Assembly (NCBI GenBank): GCA_964419545.1
Contig: CAYQQU010000064.1
Location: 1 to 33,610, forward strand
DNA length: 33,610 nucleotides
Origin: CAYQQU01 sp964419545
Lineage (GTDB): Bacteria > Bacteroidota > Bacteroidia > Chitinophagales > Saprospiraceae
Direction: 5' to 3'
Position numbers and translations under genes: made by a program. The notes beneath the pieces were generated by a model, which did no database searches, was not told where the DNA came from, and saw only the letters and a program-made list of their open reading frames with translations. Within the stretch, counting starts at the first letter, position 1. Every line of letters begins with the position of its first letter. Of this stretch, positions 1 through 7,613 are shown piece after piece.

Positions 1-277
1 CGCCGCCGTCGCCGTCGCAGATCGTCGCCGTGCGCAGCGCCTGGCCGTCGCCGGCGACGAAGCCGACGCCGCCGACTTCGATGTTCCAGCAGTGGTCGTC
101 AATGTCCCCCTGGGCGGAGGTCCACTGGAGGGTGACTGAGTTTTGCGTCACGCCGACCACGTTGAGCCCGCCCGCCATATTACACTGCGCCGAGGCAGTG
201 TGCAGCGCGCCGAAGCCCATCAGCAGCATGAGCAAACCGAACATTTTTGTCCAGAAAGTAAAGCTCATTTCTTTCAT
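1..277 (-). CDS. Secreted protein, N-terminal fragment (runs off left edge)
   Basis: Reading the minus strand from the ATG at 277-275 gives an open frame of 92 codons to the window edge with no stop. It starts MKEMSFTFWTKMFGLLMLLM and continues through a hydrophobic stretch to an Ala-Ser-Ala-Gln site (about residues 28-31), a convincing Sec signal peptide. An internal Met at residue 4 is an alternative start. The mature part contains NSVTLQWTSAQGDID followed by an aromatic/Gly-rich segment, resembling the first strands of a fibronectin type III-like fold; this is a weak pattern match. Two Cys and many Gly/Asp residues fit an extracellular protein. Proteins of this kind in Bacteroidota are often large, multidomain T9SS cargo, but the C-terminus is outside the window, so function and sorting signal are unknown. 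Confidence 0.7.
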   Translation of the reverse strand, partial: MKEMSFTFWTKMFGLLMLLMGFGALHTASAQCNMAGGLNVVGVTQNSVTLQWTSAQGDIDDHCWNIEVGGVGFVAGDGQALRTATICDGDGG

Positions 278-857
278 AAGAATGAAGATTTGTTAAACGA
301 AAAATGGAATTATGTAAAAATTAGTCAGTATCACGTTAGCAGCCCACCGGCGCCGTGCATTAGTCACCTGTTGTTGCCGGCGGACAACTTGCGGGTAGTT
401 AGTGCGAATAGGTAATCAGGGCCGAAAGGCAAAAAATGAATAAGGGATTCTAGAGATGGGGTTTAGCGCTGAAGCTATTCAAAGATCGCGGTGGTTGCCT
501 CCCGAAGGGCGGAAGCGAGACACCGGATGCGCGCCTGCTTGACTGTACGAACAGGCAGTTTCGAAAACTATTTTCTCAACGGTAGAATAAAAAACGCTTT
601 ATAAGGTATGGTGGAGTTTCCCCAGACGGGACGAGGTGATAAGGTGATCTTAATCGTGTTCATGGGATTGTTTATTTCTTCGCGAAGGTACCGCTTTTAC
701 TGCATTAAAGTCAATACCTGTTTAAAAGATTTGATCCATTTTTTTGGGAGATGTTTAATCCAGAGGAGCCATAATCAATGCAGAGTTAAAGATAGTCGGC
801 GCTTCCGGAATAAACATCCCCCTAAAGGGTTAAATTAGCGTTCCCTGTGCAAATTCT
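278..857. other. Intergenic region between the partial secreted gene and the LuxR regulator
   Basis: 580 bp. It should hold the promoter of the leftward secreted gene (start 277) and the 3' end of the regulator gene at 858. No clear Bacteroidota TAnnTTTG box was found. Around 497-570 there is a GC-rich patch with short inverted repeats (for example GCCTG...CAGGC) that loosely resembles the REP-like hairpins elsewhere in the window. The only open frame (608-838, +, 76 codons) has no recognisable domain and an unusual composition; I do not call it a gene. Confidence 0.5.
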
Positions 858-1505
858 CTAAACCAGGCATTGATCATAGGCCATTTTGATCAATCCGGCC
901 GTGCTGCTCACGCCCAGTTTGCGCATGATGTTTTTCCGGTGAACGCTTACCGTCTGATCACTGATGAAAAGCTGCTTGGCGATTTCTTTATTGCTCAGCG
1001 CTTGGGTGATGAGGTTCAGGATTTCCGTTTCCCGGCGGGTGAGGCGGTGTTTTTTGACAAATTTATCCTGGTAGAGCACGCGCCGCCGGCCGGAAGCGGC
1101 TTCGTTGATGCCGACCCCTTCGCCCAGGTAAGAACGGCCCGCCAGCAATTCGCGAGTAGCGATAAAAAGCTCGTCGATGTGCTTATTTTTCAGGATATAC
1201 CCATCGACCCCTGCTTTCAGCGCTGCCTTTACGATGCGGTCCTCGTTATAACTACTGAGAACGAGGATGCGGACCGGCAGCTTTTCGCGGTGAATAAATT
1301 GAGCCAGTTCGATGCCGTCTTTGTGTGGAAGGTTCAGTTCGAGAATGAGCAGGTCGGCGTTTTCTTCGCGCAAAAGTTCCATGAGGGATTTGCCGTCATA
1401 GGCGATACCGGTAATCTGAAAGTTAAAATCCGGCGCCTTGTGTAGAACAGTTTTTAATCCTTCAATAAAAATTCGATGATCATCAGCTAAAATCGTTTTG
1501 ATCAT
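858..1505 (-). CDS. NarL/FixJ-type response regulator with Asp-to-Glu phosphosite
   Basis: 215 residues: an N-terminal receiver domain (about 1-120) and a C-terminal LuxR-type helix-turn-helix (about 150-210, with LTRRETEILNLI and SNKEIAKQLFISDQTVSVH), the usual layout and length for the family. The acidic pair is present (D8, D9), as are the switch Ser in LVLSSYNED and the conserved Lys in GYILKNK. The phospho-acceptor position, normally Asp in DLxLLDLNLP, reads DLLILELNLP, so it is Glu56 (codon GAA at 1340-1338). Glu can mimic phospho-Asp, so the protein may be constitutively active or controlled without a kinase. No histidine kinase gene adjoins it. The start ATG at 1505-1503 opens with the canonical MIKTILADDH, so the start is secure. 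Targets are unknown. Confidence 0.93.
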   Translation of the reverse strand: MIKTILADDHRIFIEGLKTVLHKAPDFNFQITGIAYDGKSLMELLREENADLLILELNLPHKDGIELAQFIHREKLPVRILVLSSYNEDRIVKAALKAGVDGYILKNKHIDELFIATRELLAGRSYLGEGVGINEAASGRRRVLYQDKFVKKHRLTRRETEILNLITQALSNKEIAKQLFISDQTVSVHRKNIMRKLGVSSTAGLIKMAYDQCLV

Positions 1506-2095
1506 TTTTTCAGTTTTTGGACATTATGATCGCGCGGGCCCGGTAGCCAATCTTCATTGGCCGGCGAGCGCCATGCGGTGGGAAAATAATTTGTTCTCAA
1601 TGTTGTTATCCTCCTCGCCTCCGGGGGCCTCCTCACAGTAGCCGAAGGAGCACCTTTACTTACTGCTCAGGTAAAATGCGAGCAACCGGCAGCAAAATGC
1701 CGGAAACGAGTCCTGTTCTGTGACTTTTTCCAAAGTGTTGCGAAGGGGTAGCTTTTTTCCGCTACTCGAAACGCCGGATCGAAGCGCATGAAAATGGGTT
1801 TATCTCTCGGGAGGCTGCGACCGGCTTTTTTTAACAAAGGGGGCAGTAAATTAAAGCGGAATATATTTTCAGGAGGCTAATTTATAAAAAATCGGGATAA
1901 CTGTCCAGTCAAAAAACCAATAGCCTGCCGGATATAACGGTTTTATGGTATGGTTTACCCGTACAGGCAACCTCTGGGCCGAATAATCTTCTTCGTCGCC
2001 GGCTCGTTGGGCTCGGCATAACCCCAAGATAAGGGAATTCCGGGGTTTTCGCTACGAGTGTTTCCTTTATCGGTCCGGGTAAACCTCGCCGGTAT
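1506..2095. other. Intergenic region with several small hairpins
   Basis: 590 bp between the regulator start and the 3' end of the reductase gene, both on the minus strand. No gene is seen. It contains small perfect hairpins: GCCAAT-CTTC-ATTGGC at 1546-1561, about 40 bp upstream of the regulator start, and CCGGCA-N6-TGCCGG at 1686-1703. Near 2020-2050, AACCCC...GGGGTT could pair downstream of the reductase gene but lacks a T-run, so I do not call it a terminator. The promoter of the regulator should lie here, but I could not identify one. Confidence 0.45.
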
Positions 2096-4126
2096 TCACA
2101 AGCGGGCTGCCAACCGGGCCGCCTGGTCGATGGCCCGCTTGGCGTCGAGTTCTTTGGCTTCGTCGGCGCCGCCGATGCGATGCACCGGCAGGCCGGCTGC
2201 GCGCAAGGGCGCTTCCAACTCCCGCAGCGGCTCCTGTCCGGCGCAGATCACGACATTATCCACGGCCAGCAGACGGGGCGTTCCCTTTTCCAGGATGTGC
2301 AGCCCCTCATCGTCAATACGCTGGTAGGTCACCTCTCCCAGCATGGTCACCTGCCGCCGTCGCAGGCTCAGGCGGTGGACCCAGCCCGTGGTTTTTCCCA
2401 GCCCGGCGCCCAGTTTGCCTTTCGAGCGCTGCAGCAGGAAGAGCTCCCGGGCGGGCGGAGGCGGCTCGGCCTGGGTCAGCGCGCCCCGGTTCTCGTAGCC
2501 CGGGTCAATGCCCCATTCGCGCAGAAAAGCGCCGAGTTCCAGGCTGGTAGCGGGCTGCCGGTGGTCGTGGCTCAGGTATTCCGCCACGTCAAACCCGATA
2601 CCGCCGGCGCCGATGATGGCTACCCGGCGGCCCACCGGCGCCTGGTGCAGCAGCACATCCACGTATCCGAGCACCATCGGATGGTCGATGCCCTCAAGTT
2701 GAATGTTGCGAGGCGACACCCCGGTGGCGAGCACCAGTTCGTCGTAGCCGCCGGCGATCAACTGCTCGGCGGAAGCCCGGGTATTGAGGTGTAGCCTGAC
2801 CCCGGTCAGCTCGATCTGCCGCCGGTAATAGCGCAGGGTTTCTTCAAATTCTTCTTTGCCGGGAATGCGTTTCGCCATATTGAACTGCCCGCCGATGTCG
2901 GCCGCCGCTTCGAAGAGGTGCACCTCATGGCCGCGAGCCGCCGCGGTGACGGCGAACGCCAGACCCGCCGGCCCGGCCCCGACAACGGCGAATCGTTTGG
3001 GCTGCTCGGCGGGTGCGTATTGCAGTTCCGTTTCGTAGCAGGCCCGGGGATTCACCAGGCAGCTGGCGCGCTGATTTTTAAAAATGTGGTCCAGGCAGGC
3101 CTGGTTGCAACCGATGCACGTATTGATCTCATCAGCGCGGTTTTCGCGGGCCTTCAGCACGAATTCGGCATCGGCCAGGAAGGGCCGCGCCATGGAGATC
3201 ATATCCGCCTGACCGGCCGCCAGTATCCCTTCCGCCACTTCGGGAGTATTGATGCGATTGGTCGTGATCAGAGGCAGTTGCACTTCTCCTTTCAATCGCT
3301 CCGTGACCCAGGTAAAAGCGGCCCGCGGCACCATGGTCGCAATGGTGGGAACGCGCGCCTCGTGCCAGCCGATCCCCGTATTGATGATGGTTGCGCCGGC
3401 CGCTTCTACAGCCTTCGCCAGTTGCACCACTTCCGGCCAGCTGCTGCCCTCCTCCACCAGATCGAGCATGGAAAGGCGGTAGATGATGATGAAGTCCGGA
3501 CCGACTTTCTCCCGTATCCCGCGAACGATCGACAGGGGGAAGCGCATGCGGTTTTCGTAGCTCCCTCCCCACTCATCCTGGCGTTTATTGGTTTTGGTCA
3601 CCAAAAACTGATTGATCAGATAACCTTCCGAGCCCATCACTTCCACGCCGTCGTAGCCGGCTTCCCGGGCCAGGGCGGCGCATTTCGTAAAAGCATCGAT
3701 GGTGCGCTCGACGCCGCGGCCGCTCAGCCCGCGGGGGCGGAAAGGCGAAATGGGCGACTTGAGAGGCGAAGGAGCTACCGCCAGGGGGTGGTATCCGTAG
3801 CGCCCGGCATGTAATATCTGAAGGCATATTTTCCCTCCTTCGCCGTGCACCGCTTCGGTAATGCGCTCGTGGCGGCGCGCTTCGGCCCGGGTGCTGAGCT
3901 TAGCGGAAAAAGGCGCCACCCAGCCTGCCCGGTTCGGGGCAATGCCGCCGGTGACGATCAGGCCCGCCCCTCCCCGGGCGCGCTCTGCGTAAAAAGCCGC
4001 CAGCTTCTCGAAAGCGTTTCGGGTTTCTTCCAGTCCGGTATGCATCGAGCCCATCAGCACGCGGTTGGGCAATTGGGTAAATCCAAGGTCTAGTGGCGAA
4101 AATAAATGCGGGTAGGACGAAGCCAT
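2096..4126 (-). CDS. fadH: 2,4-dienoyl-CoA reductase (NADPH), FMN/FAD/4Fe-4S enzyme
   Basis: Reduces 2,4-dienoyl-CoA during beta-oxidation of unsaturated fatty acids, in the cytoplasm. The 676-residue product has an old-yellow-enzyme barrel (about 1-330) with FMN-site sequence NRVLMGSMHTGLEE, catalytic candidates Tyr169 (in EGYLINQF) and His255 (in GIGWHEARVPT) matching Tyr166 and His252 of E. coli FadH, and a 4Fe-4S cluster motif CIGCNQAC followed by SCLVNP (Cys337, 340, 344, 356). The C-terminal half has two dinucleotide-binding motifs, AVVGAGPAGLAFA (FAD) and VAIIGAGGIGFDVA (NADPH). The open frame continues upstream to 4228, but the extra 34 residues resemble nothing, whereas the ATG at 4126 gives MASSYPHLFSPLDLGF, aligning with the E. 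coli start. Related bile-acid or enoate reductases share the fold, but the conserved residues favour FadH. Confidence 0.93.
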   Translation of the reverse strand: MASSYPHLFSPLDLGFTQLPNRVLMGSMHTGLEETRNAFEKLAAFYAERARGGAGLIVTGGIAPNRAGWVAPFSAKLSTRAEARRHERITEAVHGEGGKICLQILHAGRYGYHPLAVAPSPLKSPISPFRPRGLSGRGVERTIDAFTKCAALAREAGYDGVEVMGSEGYLINQFLVTKTNKRQDEWGGSYENRMRFPLSIVRGIREKVGPDFIIIYRLSMLDLVEEGSSWPEVVQLAKAVEAAGATIINTGIGWHEARVPTIATMVPRAAFTWVTERLKGEVQLPLITTNRINTPEVAEGILAAGQADMISMARPFLADAEFVLKARENRADEINTCIGCNQACLDHIFKNQRASCLVNPRACYETELQYAPAEQPKRFAVVGAGPAGLAFAVTAAARGHEVHLFEAAADIGGQFNMAKRIPGKEEFEETLRYYRRQIELTGVRLHLNTRASAEQLIAGGYDELVLATGVSPRNIQLEGIDHPMVLGYVDVLLHQAPVGRRVAIIGAGGIGFDVAEYLSHDHRQPATSLELGAFLREWGIDPGYENRGALTQAEPPPPARELFLLQRSKGKLGAGLGKTTGWVHRLSLRRRQVTMLGEVTYQRIDDEGLHILEKGTPRLLAVDNVVICAGQEPLRELEAPLRAAGLPVHRIGGADEAKELDAKRAIDQAARLAARL

Positions 4127-4264
4127 GGCTGTTTTTATTGATGAACCCGTTGCGGGTTTAGAAGTGGCTGTTTTTCGGCTCAAAGACCAAACCGGTAATG
4201 GGTTCGATCGAAATGACAAAATAAGCAATCCCGCAGCATACTACCAAACATGCTCAATAAAAGC

Positions 4265-4295
4265 GGAAGGATAGCCGGCGATCGACTATCCTTCC
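4265..4295 (-). terminator. Probable intrinsic terminator of the peroxidase gene
   Basis: A perfect 10-bp stem, GGAAGGATAG (4265-4274) and CTATCCTTCC (4286-4295), with an 11-base loop. It lies 43 bp beyond the peroxidase stop and before the reductase start. On the minus strand the stem is followed by GCTTTTATT, a short interrupted T-run. Good stem, mediocre tail. Confidence 0.65.
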
Positions 4296-4338
4296 TATGT
4301 TTCAAATGCGTCTAGAATACGTTTTTAGCCCGCTCCGG

Positions 4339-7233
4339 TCAGTTGCGGAACAACATCCGGCGGGTAGCCGAGCCCCTATCGGTGGCGACCTCGTAGAAGT
4401 AGACTCCCGGGCCGGCCAGTTGTGCGCCATCGACCTGCCATTCGTGGCGGCCGGCCGAAAATTCGCCTTCCCGGGTCAGCACCAGCTCGCCCGTTGCGCT
4501 GTATACGCTGAGGCGCACCACGCCTGCTTCCGGCACGACAAAAGGAATGACCGTCGCTTTGCCGAAGGGGTTCGGTTGATTCTGGAGCAGGCGGAAGGCC
4601 GCCGCTTCGCCAGAACCGGCCTGCCAATTCAGTTCGACCGGCTGCGGCGTTTCGTTTTGGGTGTAGGCCGCTGCGGGTGTTTTGCGTTCATCCAAGGCAA
4701 GGGTCTGAGACAGGCGGCCCTCCCCTCTGGCTTCCAGGTAGACGGTAAACAACACCTGCCGGTCGCCGGCGCGCTCGGTGCGGTGCCAGCTGACGGTGAT
4801 CATCCCTTCATCCCGGAAAACGCCCAGGTTTGCCGCCGAAAAACCGGGAAGGTCGCCCGGCTGTACGTCGACGATGGCGGCCATGCGGGAATCGACCGAT
4901 AAGCCAAACTGGAAACCCGCCGTTTCGGAGAGGTCGGCAACGGTCACCTCCACCGGATAAACGCCATCCGTGGAAAGCAGCTGATCGGTGATCGACACCG
5001 ACAGACGATCGCCGTTACCGCGCTCCGTCACCTCGGGATCGGCGATCGCGCCGGCCGGATTGGCGGATTCGTTGACATCGCCCACTTTGAGGGCGATGAA
5101 TTCCACTTCGAGGTCCGCTCCCAGCAATTCAAAACCCATAGCTTCCGGGAAGGGTTCTGCCCAGGGGTCGGACGGGTTCGGGAACTCGTAGTCGGCCGCC
5201 ACGAAACGCCAGGAAGTATTGCCTTCGAAAGCTTCGTCCATGCCCAGGATAACGCGGCGCATACGGATCAGGTCGAAGGTGGAGATGTGCTCCGATTTGT
5301 CGACATCGGCGGCGATCATGCGATAGGGCGAATCCAGGAGCTGGATGCCCAGGATATGCTTTTGTACTTTGATCAGGTCGAGCGTCGTCACGCCGTTGGC
5401 TACGTCGCCGTCGCGGAAAAGGGAAAGACCGTTGACTTCGCAGCCAGGGCTCGGCGGGAACGCGAAAGCGCCGTCGCTACCGGAGAAGGCTTCCTCATAG
5501 GCGCTGCCGATCTGGAGCGCTGCATAGACATCCACCACGGGCGCGCCGGATTCGGTATGCACCTGTCCGCTCACGTCGACCGTCAGGTTGTCACATATTT
5601 CTTCGTGCGGCATGGCTTTGAACACTTCGTTCTGCATCAGCTCGATGCCGGTATTTTTCATGATCACATCGTGCAGGGTGGTTTCCCGGATCCAGTCGAT
5701 ATCTTCCTGGGTCAGCAGCGGGTCATTTTCGTAGTAGAAGCGATCACCGTCCCGCAGGTTGGTAAACTGCACCTCCATCACTTTCATCACCGTTTCGCCG
5801 AACAAGGCGCCGGGCATGCGCTTTTCCGACAGCATGCCCACCCAGGGATCGATATTGTCGATATCGACGTACTGGCTGATCAGGATCGAAAATACGGTAG
5901 CATCCGGATTGATCTGCTGCATGTAGAGGTAGGGTTGCAGGCCGAAGGCGGCCCGGACGCTGTTGAAGTCAGCCAATCCCCGCTCCCGTCCGCGGTTGAT
6001 GTTGATGGAAGCCAGGTCGAGCCCGCCGGCGCCCGGCTGTCCAAAGAGGAAGTTGCGGACGTCGTCGATAATCTTGGCGTCAAATTCCTGTTGAGTCTGC
6101 GCGCCCATCCCTTTCAGGAAAGGATCGAGCCCGCCGCTTTCCACCACCACCATCGGATTGAAGAAGGCGTCGCGCAACGCCAGGTTACCCTGAGGGATCA
6201 CCTCACCGCTATTGTCGAGGCGCTGCAGGTTGCCGTTCAGCAGGGTATGGCCCAGGCGAAAAGCAGCGGCGGTCAAGACGTTGAACAGCTGGGGATTGAT
6301 ATCCGACTGATAGCCCGTATAGGGAGGCAAGACCACGCCCATTGCCGGCAGCCATTCTTCGTAGACGATAGATTGGATCAGTCCGCCCACCATTTTGCGG
6401 GCGTATTGAAACAGTTGTTCATCGTCCCAGTCGGGATGCCGGGCGGCCAGCTTATCGCAAAGGCGGTTGTGTTCCCGGACGAAGATGGTGTGGAATGCAA
6501 GCAGCAGCGGATTTTCGTTGGCTCGCGGATCGCCACAGACGTATAATTTGTCGGAGAGGCCGACCGGATTCTCCATATGCGGGGCATCCGGATCAACGGC
6601 GCCGTCGAATTCGCCGGTATCGGTATTGAAGGGCGGCATATTTCCCTGAGACACTTTCAATTTGCCTCCCTCGAAGGTCCGCAGCCAATTGGCCGCCTCC
6701 TCATCCGAGCCGTAAACCGCCGAACCGTCGATGAAGGCGGTGATGACATTGGGGTGGCGGCGGGGATTATCGGGGCTGAGGCCCGTATTCGGATCGAAGA
6801 GGTTGCGCATCATCGGAATGATGGCCTGCCCCATGCCCATGGGGTCGAACCAGGGATCGCCCGCAGGTACGGGGATCATCATCGGCTCGTTGCCATCGGG
6901 CGTCAGTCCGATATCGTGGTCGATAAACTGCCCCCATACCCAACAGAAATCACTGAGCCCCAACGGGTCGTTGATCAGCCCGTTTTGTGAAAAAAGGGCG
7001 TTGCTCACCTCGCGCGGGTTGGGGCGATCGGTTCCCGTCGGCGCCGAGATGCTGTCGGCATAAGTCAGCGGCGTAACGGTACGCAGCCAGGTACCGGCGG
7101 CCCCCCAATCGGGATGGTCCAGGTTGTTGCTGACCCCGTCGTAGGTACGCACGGTCATTACGTCGACCGATTGGGCGGACATTACCATCGAGATCAAAGC
7201 CAAGGTTGCCGTTAGTAGAGGTCTGTTATGCAT
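4339..7233 (-). CDS. Secreted animal-type haem peroxidase with dockerin-like, cohesin-like and T9SS sorting domains
   Basis: About 964 residues from the ATG at 7233; a GTG two codons upstream is possible. A signal peptide ends near MVMSAQS. The peroxidase domain (about 30-545) has the distal Asp105-His106 pair in QFIDHD, catalytic Arg237 and haem-linking Glu240 (R-A-N-E), REHNRL, and proximal His329 in AFRLGHTLL. The residue after the Glu is Asn, not the Met that makes the sulfonium bond in myeloperoxidase. Next come a carboxypeptidase-regulatory-like beta domain (about 550-605), two dockerin type I-like repeats (DGDVANGVTTLDLIKVQKHI and ADVDKSEHISTFDLIRM, about 606-668), a cohesin-like beta domain (about 745-860), and a type A T9SS C-terminal domain starting near NQPNPFGKATVIPF. 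It probably oxidises halides or organics outside the cell, either released or surface-anchored. It has its own terminator and is unlinked to its neighbours. Confidence 0.92.
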   Translation of the reverse strand: MHNRPLLTATLALISMVMSAQSVDVMTVRTYDGVSNNLDHPDWGAAGTWLRTVTPLTYADSISAPTGTDRPNPREVSNALFSQNGLINDPLGLSDFCWVWGQFIDHDIGLTPDGNEPMMIPVPAGDPWFDPMGMGQAIIPMMRNLFDPNTGLSPDNPRRHPNVITAFIDGSAVYGSDEEAANWLRTFEGGKLKVSQGNMPPFNTDTGEFDGAVDPDAPHMENPVGLSDKLYVCGDPRANENPLLLAFHTIFVREHNRLCDKLAARHPDWDDEQLFQYARKMVGGLIQSIVYEEWLPAMGVVLPPYTGYQSDINPQLFNVLTAAAFRLGHTLLNGNLQRLDNSGEVIPQGNLALRDAFFNPMVVVESGGLDPFLKGMGAQTQQEFDAKIIDDVRNFLFGQPGAGGLDLASININRGRERGLADFNSVRAAFGLQPYLYMQQINPDATVFSILISQYVDIDNIDPWVGMLSEKRMPGALFGETVMKVMEVQFTNLRDGDRFYYENDPLLTQEDIDWIRETTLHDVIMKNTGIELMQNEVFKAMPHEEICDNLTVDVSGQVHTESGAPVVDVYAALQIGSAYEEAFSGSDGAFAFPPSPGCEVNGLSLFRDGDVANGVTTLDLIKVQKHILGIQLLDSPYRMIAADVDKSEHISTFDLIRMRRVILGMDEAFEGNTSWRFVAADYEFPNPSDPWAEPFPEAMGFELLGADLEVEFIALKVGDVNESANPAGAIADPEVTERGNGDRLSVSITDQLLSTDGVYPVEVTVADLSETAGFQFGLSVDSRMAAIVDVQPGDLPGFSAANLGVFRDEGMITVSWHRTERAGDRQVLFTVYLEARGEGRLSQTLALDERKTPAAAYTQNETPQPVELNWQAGSGEAAAFRLLQNQPNPFGKATVIPFVVPEAGVVRLSVYSATGELVLTREGEFSAGRHEWQVDGAQLAGPGVYFYEVATDRGSATRRMLFRN

Positions 7234-7396
7234 AAACACTAATTTTTGATCAGTTCATTGGAAAAAAGCTATTTCTTACATCGAAGAAATCGTCCTTCAG
7301 GTTAATTTCGGCTCGGGTAATGTGCGGAACAAAGGATTCCAGGGGTGCGGCTGCACCTCATCTATCCCATTTAAGAGATAGATTAAAACTTTATCT

Positions 7397-7438
7397 TCAG
7401 CAAAATTTTTTCAGGAACTTGTGTTCCACACAAGTTCC
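7397..7438 (+). repeat. Dispersed repeat copy with an 11-bp perfect hairpin
   Basis: It begins TCAGCAAAATTTTTTCAGG and ends in GGAACTTGTGT-TCC-ACACAAGTTCC, a perfect 11-bp stem with a 3-base loop (7414-7424 and 7428-7438). Essentially the same string occurs in reverse orientation at 33427-33467, with TCAGCAAAAATTTTT also at 33526-33540. A shared unit in two intergenic regions 26 kb apart suggests a small mobile or structural repeat. It lies about 175 bp beyond operon 2, so it could also end transcription, but no clean T-run follows the stem on the minus strand. Confidence 0.6.
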
Positions 7439-7454
7439 AAGCCGCTCAAAGCTC

Positions 7455-7520
7455 TTTGTAGGAGGGTAAAACAAGCATCAGCTTACCCAAGACAGGCAGC
7501 GAGGTAATCTGTCCTACAAA
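7455..7520. other. Branched inverted repeat (three-way-junction-like)
   Basis: Outer arms TTTGTAG (7455-7461) and CTACAAA (7514-7520) enclose two inner hairpins, GGGTAA...TTACCC (7464-7488) and GACAG...CTGTC (7491-7513). The nested pairing could be a structured RNA in the 3' region of operon 2, or part of a small repeat element. It does not fit a tRNA. Confidence 0.35.
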
Positions 7521-7613
7521 TTTAGGGAAAAAGGAACAAAGAAGCATTATTTACATGCAATAATTTGAGGTCTATCCTGTGAATTAGGGAGCCGGCGCCT
7601 GACGATACCCGCG

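Larger units (their letters stand above)
7234..7613. other. Intergenic region after the permease operon, rich in inverted repeats
   Basis: 380 bp between the end of operon 2 (stop at 7614, minus strand) and the peroxidase start. It holds a repeat copy with a perfect hairpin (7397-7438) and a branched inverted repeat (7455-7520), both listed separately. The peroxidase promoter should be at roughly 7240-7330, but I found no convincing TAnnTTTG box. No gene is seen. Confidence 0.5.

Noticed and set aside
608..838. 76-codon plus-strand frame in an intergenic region
   Set aside because: No homology recognised, no ribosome-binding context, composition not like the window's genes.
4127..4228. Upstream extension of the FadH reading frame (34 residues)
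   Set aside because: Not family-like; the ATG at 4126 aligns with the known FadH start.
5287..6546. 419-codon plus-strand open frame
   Set aside because: Antisense to the peroxidase, with no recognisable domain.
7455..7520. tRNA-like element with 7-bp outer stem
   Set aside because: Only two internal hairpins, no T-arm consensus or anticodon arm, length 66.
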